A stretch of DNA of 64,000 nucleotides from Delphinus delphis (taxonomy: Eukaryota; Chordata; Mammalia; Artiodactyla; Delphinidae), in NCBI RefSeq assembly GCF_949987515.2, contig NC_082697.1, forward strand, positions 21,211,730 to 21,275,729, written 5' to 3'. The position numbers and the translations under genes are program-made. Each line of letters begins with the position of its first letter. Within the stretch, counting starts at the first letter, position 1. Positions 42,101-51,100 of this stretch are shown piece after piece. The notes beneath the pieces were generated by a model. The model was not told where the DNA came from and made no database searches. It worked only from the letters and a program-made list of their open reading frames with translations.

Positions 42101-45100
42101 CGTGTGCCTATGCTCATGCTTTCTCCTCTCGCTTGAATGGAATCCCCAAAACAGAACAAGGTGAAGAGCAAAAGGTTCTGAGTAATTCTGGTGGCTGAAG
42201 TACTATATGGGGTGGGGTGGGGGGGTGGAAACAGCAGAAGAATCTGGAGGGATACAGTGGAATTAGATTATAGAGGACCTTAAATTCCATACTAAACATG
42301 TGGCCTTTATCCTGAAGGCAATGGGAAGTCCCTAATGTGATGAAATGCAGGCTTTAGAAAAATAAAGTCATTATAACTACTGTAACAAAATCACAACTAA
42401 TCAGAACTTAACTGGTCGGTACTTTTAACATAAAATCTGTTCTCTGCAAATTCTCTTAAAAGAGAAACTAATCATGAAAACAAATTCTTATCAAGGATTT
42501 AGTTGAAAGGGTTGGGAGGGGCACAACACCCATCCAACCACCATCCACCATTCCTGGGGCTATTTGGGGCTTGATTAAGACTGATAGTCTTAATCAGCTG
42601 CAGTCACACTACTGTATAGTGGATAATGATGCTCAAACCTGTTGTAACCAAAAGATTTTCAAAAGGCCTTCACCACTAAAGGCTACAGCCAAAAGGGTGC
42701 TCTACTTTAATTAGTGAACATAATTAACCATGATAGGTTAATTCTTTGAGCACTACAGTAAATCAAAGTTTTGCCAACTAAGGTCTAAAGATATAAACAC
42801 AACAGTCAAGAAATCTTTTTACTGATGTGGTTTTGCCCTAAGTAGCTCCAATGAAGTGGAAGTCACTTTAGCACCTGAAATTGGATACAACCAAAGCAAA
42901 AGAGTCATTTTATGACACAAGGAGCTATCTTTTCAAGTTGTATTAACTCCATTCTAACTTGAGAAATCTTTAAGTGAAAAAACACAAAAAATCTTTGCCA
43001 CTTATCAATGAATAAACTGAAAGATGATAAATAAGTACATATGTAACTTATTTTGCAGAACACAACTTAGTATCTTAATTCTAAATATTTATAAATTCAA
43101 CCACTGAAAACGTGATCTAAAAAGTGAAAAGTATGTGTTATACACACGTAGGACTACTGCTTGAAGTGTCAGCTGGATACCAAAGGGCTTGCCAAGCCAG
43201 CATGGGGGCCTTTTCTTCCTCTGCAGCTCTAATGGCACTGCCTTGGTACACCCGCTATAATTTGTGTACTTCTCTCTTATCCCATGCACAGTAGGCCTAT
43301 GGCAGGCCTACTCAGGGCATAAATTCTTTCTAAGTATCCTCAGCACTTCCAACAGCACCTCATGTAAAGGTAGAGCAGAGACAGTCCTTTGCAATTGTGT
43401 AGAAAAGAGTTAACATAGCAGGCCTGAGACTGCTGCCCTTAGCAGGCCTGCTCACGAGGTTGGCCCTTGACTGGCATCTCGGAACCTGGATTTCAGAAGT
43501 GCTCCTATCATTTCCTAACTGATAAGGGTGGTTTACTGTGCTTAAACTGTTTATACAAACAGTATGGTTTATGCTGAACACCTGCTTTCCTTCTGGGAGC
43601 CTAGAATTTTGGCAGAGTGCCTGTGACCAACCCTAACAAAATCCCTAGGTACTACATCTCTAATGGGCTTCTCAGGTAGAAAACACTTCACATTTGTTGC
43701 CACAGTTCAAAGGGGGAGGAATTAAGTGTGTCTTATGTGACTCCACTATGAAAGGACTCGTGGAAGCTTATGCCTCGTCTCCTCTGGACTTCATCCCTTG
43801 CACCTTTTCCCTTCTGCTAATTTTGCTCTATATCCTTTCACTGTAATAAATCATAGCCAGGAACACAACTATACCCAACTCCTGTGAGTCCTCCTAGCAA
43901 GTCACCGGACCTGGAAGTGGTCTTGGGGGCCCACGACTGTTATAACAGGAAATAAATATGTATATGGTGATAATTCCAAATTTATGTCTCCAGAAATCAA
44001 TTTCCTACTGAGCTTCAAGACTGTTTCATCCATCTGCCTATATGGCATCACCCTTTGGAATATCTATTAGCCATCTCAAACTTAACATGGCCAAAACAAA
44101 ACTCTTGATTTCCTCTACCATATCTTTACCTCAAACTCCACCTCGGTAAACAGCACCATCAGCCATCCACATACTCACGTCAAAAACCTAGAAATAATCT
44201 TTGATTTCTCTTTTCCCTCACTACCAAGCTCCCACTAATCCTATCAGTTTTACATGGGGTGGGGCACAAATCTACCCATGAAGTAAACAAAGTAAACATT
44301 CAACAAGTGGAAGCTATTATCTCCTCAATGTTCCTGAATCCTAGCCAATGTCATCTCTAGCCTACACTAGAGCAACACCCTCTACCTCATGTCCCTGCCT
44401 CTCCCTTGGCCTTTATAATCCATTCTCCACCCCAGGATGGAGGGATCTTTGAACAAGGCATTTGGAATATATCATTCCCCTGCTTAAAACTCCTCACTGA
44501 CATCCCATCAGAACAAAATCCTAACTCTCTCCCAAGGCTTACAAGACATGTGTGACTGTCACCTTCCTGCCTCTCTGATCTCACCTGGATATGACTTCCC
44601 CTCTGTTCCTTGTGTTCTAACCACAATGGCCTTCATTCTGATCCTCTTAACATGCCAAGATTATTTGTACCTTAGGTTCTTTTTAATAGCTATTCCTATT
44701 TTGCATGATTACCTCAAATGTCACTTCCTTAGAGAGGCCTTCCTTCACCACACTAGAAGAGATCCCACTCAAGAACGTCATTCTATTTTATTATGTCCAT
44801 ATTATCACTCTCTGAAAGTATCTTACTCATTTTGTCCTTGCCTGCCTTGTTCACTGCTTGCCCCCCTAGTGTCTGGATCAGTACTTTGCACAAAGGCACC
44901 TAAATACATCTTGAAGGAAAGATTAAGTGCACAACTATCTCCCAACTGAGAAGAAAACAAGAAGGCATTTGTATGGAAAATAAGTTTAAAGTCTGGTTAC
45001 TTAAACTGCTATTCAAATTAAAACCACCCCATGAGCTTGGCAGCTTTCTCTGACTTGAGAGGTTTGTTGTTTCTTTCCTAGGGGGTAGGAGGTTTGAGGG

Positions 45101-48100
45101 AGGAGGTAGGAAATTATCATAAAGAGATTCCTAATCTATTTTAGTCAATATTAATGGGTCCACTATCTTTGTTCATCAATTGGCCACAGAAAAACTGTAC
45201 AGAGAGCACTTTTTACTGTTGATAAGGTGCATCAGGACTGAAGTGGTGTGGCTGGACTTTCTATTCTAATAATGGGGGTGGGGAGGGAGCTTAGAGACAT
45301 GGGGACCTTGAATATAATATCTGAACAGGACCTTAAAAGAACTAGAAGAATGCAAAAAAGAAAGGTAATAGAGCTATCTATTTTTATTTAAAAGGATCAG
45401 GTGTATTTTCCCCATAAAGCCACAGAATTTGCCAAGACATTTTTACAATGCCTCCTAGCTAGGTTTTAAGATGATAACCAAGTAGAAAAATTTTTAATCC
45501 TGGTATTGCTCATCCCCCCTCTCCCATCCGCTTTTCTACTTCCACTTTTCTGATTTGGGAGCAGCTTATGATTACTGTTAAATTTTTAAGGAAAAATGTT
45601 ATGTTTACTATCCCTATAGGGAATTACTTTAGTCAATTTCTTATACCCTAAATTTATTGACTTATTCAACAACTACTTACTGAATCCCTACTCTGTGCCA
45701 GGACAGACCACCATTCACATCAAGACTATCTAAATGGTGTTCCCGAAGGTACAAAACCCAGTAGCTCTGTGCCAGATACTCTATTGGGTGTCTGGAATAC
45801 AGGAAAGAACAAAAAAGAAACAGTCTTTCTCTTCATATAGTTTATCATATAGTATACTCCCATGAATGGGCAAAGACTGTGGATTGAGCATTGTTGTTTT
45901 ACTTTAGCCTCACAACTCTAATGAGACAGGTGGTGACATTCCCTTTTAACTAACATGGAAATGTGGGCTCAAAAAGCTACATAACACATCCAAGGCCACT
46001 CAGTGTTGGAGGCAGAGCTACAGCCAACGTCTAGGAAACTGAACTGACTCTCCTCAAAACAGGAAAATGCCTGTCTCCAATTTCAGAGGGCTACTCTAGT
46101 AGTCTGTTCTAAGCTTATTCTCTGTTATGACAACTCAGTATTTTTTCAAGTCCCCAAACATTCTGCTTTTTCAGTATCCATGTTCAAAAAAAAAAAAAAA
46201 AAAAAAGCCAGTTGACTAACAAAAATCTTTTATCCATCTCTACAAAGCTAGATGTCATTTCTTTAAAATCTTTTGGAGTTCTCATTTCACTCCTTCAAAC
46301 TTTCCAAATCTTTCACAGAATGCCAGACTTACTTTCACACTTAAGGTCTTTCACATACACTCTAGACCTTAGAATAATTTTCGTTTAACCCACTAGTCTC
46401 CTTCTCACCCTTCCCAGTTTCCTTTGGCAAAGATGTTTTGTTTGATTTGCTTACCTATTAATATTCTAGTGAAAAATAGTTTTTCTTTGCTCCTCCTAGG
46501 CAACTAACTTATATCTACAAAAAACAGTTTGTTTTTAAATAAATAAAAGTGATTTGTAAAACTTTTAATTAAATGTATAGTTTCCGTGATATCAGCTATA
46601 AGTATGCTCTACCCAGCCCCGTCCTCTGTCACAAAACACAATAGTGGCACACACTTAATATGACAGAGCCAGAGCAAATATCTACTTTCCACACTAATAA
46701 TTACTATCTTTGCAGGTACAGTAATGACTACTATTTTTAGTAAGTTAGACATGTAGAAGTAAGTAAAAACAAAGGCACAGCAACTAATTTCTTGCCATTA
46801 AGGCTTTGTTACTGGAAAGTTCCCTTGTACTATTTAGCTTTGTTTTTTGACCATAAACTAATGAGACAACTCAGCCAAACCAAGGAAAGTACCACATTCA
46901 AGAAGTGAATTCAATAGTGAATACATCTAGGAGAAAAGATGTGCTTCAAGTGCTAGACTGAGTCCCTTCAACGCATCAAAATATTTACTTGTCTGAGATA
47001 GTTCTCAAGGGTTCAGGCAAAATACAGAACCACAATTTGGCCTCTGCAACTCTCTATAAAGTACCTCTCTTTAAAGTATGAAGTTGTCAAGTTACAAAGG
47101 CTATCACACACAAAAAAGAAAGAACAAAAAGGAAAAGGTAATGCATTCAAAAACAAAACGTAACAAAAAACCCGAAAACATACCTGGCAACGTGAGAAAA
47201 AGCATCCACAAGGACAGATTCAAATTCTCTAGTGAATTCAGGTCCTTTCCTTTTACTGTTTTGAATGACATCATTGGCTAAGTACAGAAAAGTAAGCTTT
47301 CTATTTGATTTGGCTGGAAAAAAAGAAAAGATAATTTAGCTTACACCAAGGAAATTCTCAATCCACCATTCTTCTGCCCTAAGCTACTCCTAAAGAACAC
47401 TAAGACAAGCATTATCTACTTGAGGTCAAGACTGCTATGTTTGAAAAAACAATTTAAGGGACTCCTGGAGGTGTCTAGTAAAACAGGATTGAGAATACAA
47501 TTTTGAAAAAACTAAAAAACAAGAATACGCCATTTTAATTGATTGTGGTGATAGTTGCATAACTGCAAAATACTAAAAACCACTGAATTGTATATTCTAA
47601 AAGAGTGATTTGTGTGGAATGTGAATTATAGTTCAATAAAATTGTTTTTCAAAAAAAAAAGAATATGGCATCTTAATTTCTGTGTTATTTTAGTCAGGGT
47701 AATTAATTGGCAGTAAAAATTAAGATAATCCAAAGAAAATTCCTAAAGGATAAGCAGTCAGTATTCTCCAGTCAATTCCTAAAGGATAAGCTGTCAATAC
47801 ATCTCCAGAAGACATGTTAAAACCAAGATTTTCATTTATTATATTGCAAAAATGAGCATTTCTTACTCACTGTTAATTATCAAATACCACAGAATGAAAG
47901 ACTGAGTTAAGTTTCAGTTTTAAAAGATACTTGTAATTTATGCTCCTAGACCAAGAATTTCTCTTTGAACATTCCAATAACCATAATCAGTCAATGTTAT
48001 CAACTCTACAATCCAGAGGAATCTCTAGATGCACCAATGGATATTTATCTCAAAATTCAAATATACATTATTGCTACATGATCACTGAAAGTTTACACAC

Positions 48101-51100
48101 GTCTGAAATCCGGATATGCAAAATTATGGCTCCTATAAAAAATATAATTCTTCTTTCTTATACCTACTAAATGTAGTATTTCCTATTACTCTATATGGTA
48201 GCATGCATTAAACCATAAAAACTTCACGCAATATGTCTGAGTTACAGTTGCTTGGGGGAACATTACTGAATTTCCTGGCTTCTATGCACATAACTTTTCA
48301 ATCGTAAAGTTACATCACTACCATTTTTGGTCCCAGTTTTCTTTTAAAAGAAATAAATAATAACACAATCAGATAGTTCAAAACATTAAGTTTTCTCCAA
48401 TGCCAAAGTGCCCAAAAGACTCAAGCAAGCCCTATGTCAACCTTTACACCTGAATTACTAGTCCTTACTCCACTGCTCTCAGAAACCATTTCTGTTTCTT
48501 TTGAAATGCACACAGCATGTATAAATTCTGACACAGCAAGCTCAAGATCTGACATTTTAAAATGTGGCTACAGGAGAATAACTTAAGTTAAAAACAAGAT
48601 TTTTAAAGCATGTTATAGTTGAAACTGATGACTTAAAGTGCTCATAAAATTAAATATGGATATCCTGAAATGTATTAACCTGATAATAACCTAGTTTAGA
48701 TGGCCAACAGATGAGAATATTGAAAACCTGGAGCTATCTTTAACTGTTCTAATTATTATTCGAAAACAGAACAAAAGTGTCAATAGCTTCAATATCCCAC
48801 TGTTGCTACAAAGGTATGATTACGGCAAAAAGCTTTTTTTTTTTTTTTAAAGCAAACCTTGTTCTAGGATGTTGCAGCAAGTTAAACTACCAAGTTTATA
48901 ACGCCATGAAAGTTAGATTTAAAAGTAAAAGAGGGCTTCCCTGGTGACGCAGTGGTTGAGAATCCGCCTGCCAATGCAGGGGACACAGGTTGGAAGCCTG
49001 ATCCAGGAAGATCCCAGATGCCGCGGAGCAACTAAGCCCGTGCACCACGACTACTGAGCATGCGCTCTAGAGCCCGCGAGCCACAACTACTGAAGCCCAC
49101 ACATCTAGAGCCTGTGCTCCGCAACAAGGGAAGCCACCACAGTAAGAAGCACGTGCACCGCAACGAAGAGTAGTCCCCACTCACCACAACTAGAGAAAAG
49201 CCCGCACGCAGCAACAAAGACCCAAAGCAGCCAAAGATAAATAAATAAATATTAAAAAAAAAAAAGTAAAACAGAACTTCTACAAAGCAAATCGGACTAA
49301 TATACTTTATGTTAAAAAACCCAGAATCCATATTGTAAAATGTCAATTTGGCCATTCAAGACCTGAAACATTTTGCAGTATTACAAATGTGATAGCTAAG
49401 ATAGCCAAGGTTTTCACTATCTACAATGCCAATTAATTCTCATCACCGTCAAACTTAGCAATGGGAATTTAGGATAAAACTTTCCCTCCACATCCAGCAT
49501 CCTGAATAATCAACATGAGCACCATGTGTGTAAAGGTAACATAACAAAACCCTAAAGGGAATTCCCTGGAGGTCCAGTGGTTAGGACTCCTCGCTCTCAC
49601 TTCCGAGGGCCCGGGGTTCGATCCCTGGTCGGGGAACTAAGATTCCACAAGCCTCGCAGTGCGGCCAAAACAAACAAACAACAACAAAAACCCACAAAGC
49701 CCTAGAGCACCTGAACACACAAGGTCATAATACACATGACACACACAACCCTCTACTCCAGCCCTGGGTGGTAACTCACTTGTTCAAATGTCTTTCCAAT
49801 ATGTCAGTATGGATTCTTTCACTCCCTACCGAGGCCCATTCCAAACTGGTTGAAATAGTTATTGAGCAAAGTTTAAATTACTGGCTGACCAAAATTTTTC
49901 ACTTGTTTGGCTGGTTTTGACATCTAGAGAAAGTAATTTTTTTTTTAAAAAAAGGCCTATTTACCTGCACTACTAAAGGTAGTAGGAGTGCAAACGTAAG
50001 GTACAAAAGCACTACTAAAAAATGTTCATCTTAGGGTATTTTACACCAAACTGCTCCAAAAAGAAAGGGAGAAGTTCTACCTAGAACAGAGCCCAAAGGG
50101 ATAAATTAAGGATTATTCCTAGGGAATGGAAAGAAAATAACACATCATGAATAGAAGTAGTACTTAAGCAGGAAAAAGAAAACTTTTAAAGTCTCATAAA
50201 TATTTGGAGGCAAAACAGAGATGGTTTGTGAAATGTCTTAAGGAAATGACTTGGCTATAGATAGAAATGTCCATTTTTAAAGATTCAGGGTGGGCTAGAA
50301 CCTAAAGGGCTAGTCAATTCTAACATTAGGGCACAAAATCTTTTTCCACTTCAGTGCCGGGGCATTTTCAATTCATGAAGGAAGGCTGGGTATTAGGAAA
50401 CTGTACACTGATGCTTGGAAGAGCATCCTGTAGTTCTGCACTGTCCAGTATGATAGCCACTAGCCACAGGTGGCTACTGAACACCTAATTTGTAGCTAAC
50501 AAAACTCAGGAACTAAATTTTCAATTGTATTTATTTGAAAGTTTACTTCCTTAGTCACACATTTCAAGTGCTCATGGCAAGAGGCTACCTTGTTGCAGAG
50601 CAGATATAAAACATTTCTCTCATCACAGAAACCTCTAGACAGTGCCGCTTGGATCCTTTACTCAGCCATGAAAATGATGTCAAGAGACCACAATTTAACA
50701 CCTGAACTATTTTTTAACTCTGTTAACAGGCACCATGCTAAATGTTGTGTACATTACGGACAACTAGAAGAGCTAGTTTCTCCCTCAAAACATAATCCAG
50801 TGAAAGAGACATAACTAGTAAGAATGAAATAAATGCAGATTAATTCTAATAAATAAAAGCACTACGGGTTTGGTTGGAGTAAGATGATCACCTTCACTTA
50901 TTAAGTGCACTGATGCACCGGGCACCTGAAAACAAGTTTCGGCGTCTCAGAGCTCTGGGCTAATGTCCCAACTATACACTCATGAACAAAGCACTTCATC
51001 TCTTCATATCTGTATCTTCTCATCTATAAAATGGGGATAATAATGCTGACCTACTTACAACTTAAGGTTTCATCATATGAGATTAGGGTTAAAGGAGCTT

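Larger units (their letters stand above)
39790..47183 (-). other. RPRD1B: RPRD1B intron 2 (7.4 kb)
   Basis: Between exons 2 and 3. It holds three L2 pieces, an LTR-like element at 43.36-43.95 kb, old L2/MIR relics at 45.65-46.06 kb and a pure A tract at about 46183-46206. No CHR SINE is present. Nothing is recognisable at 39.8-41.05, 42.4-43.3 and 46.2-47.1 kb. Confidence 0.9.
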
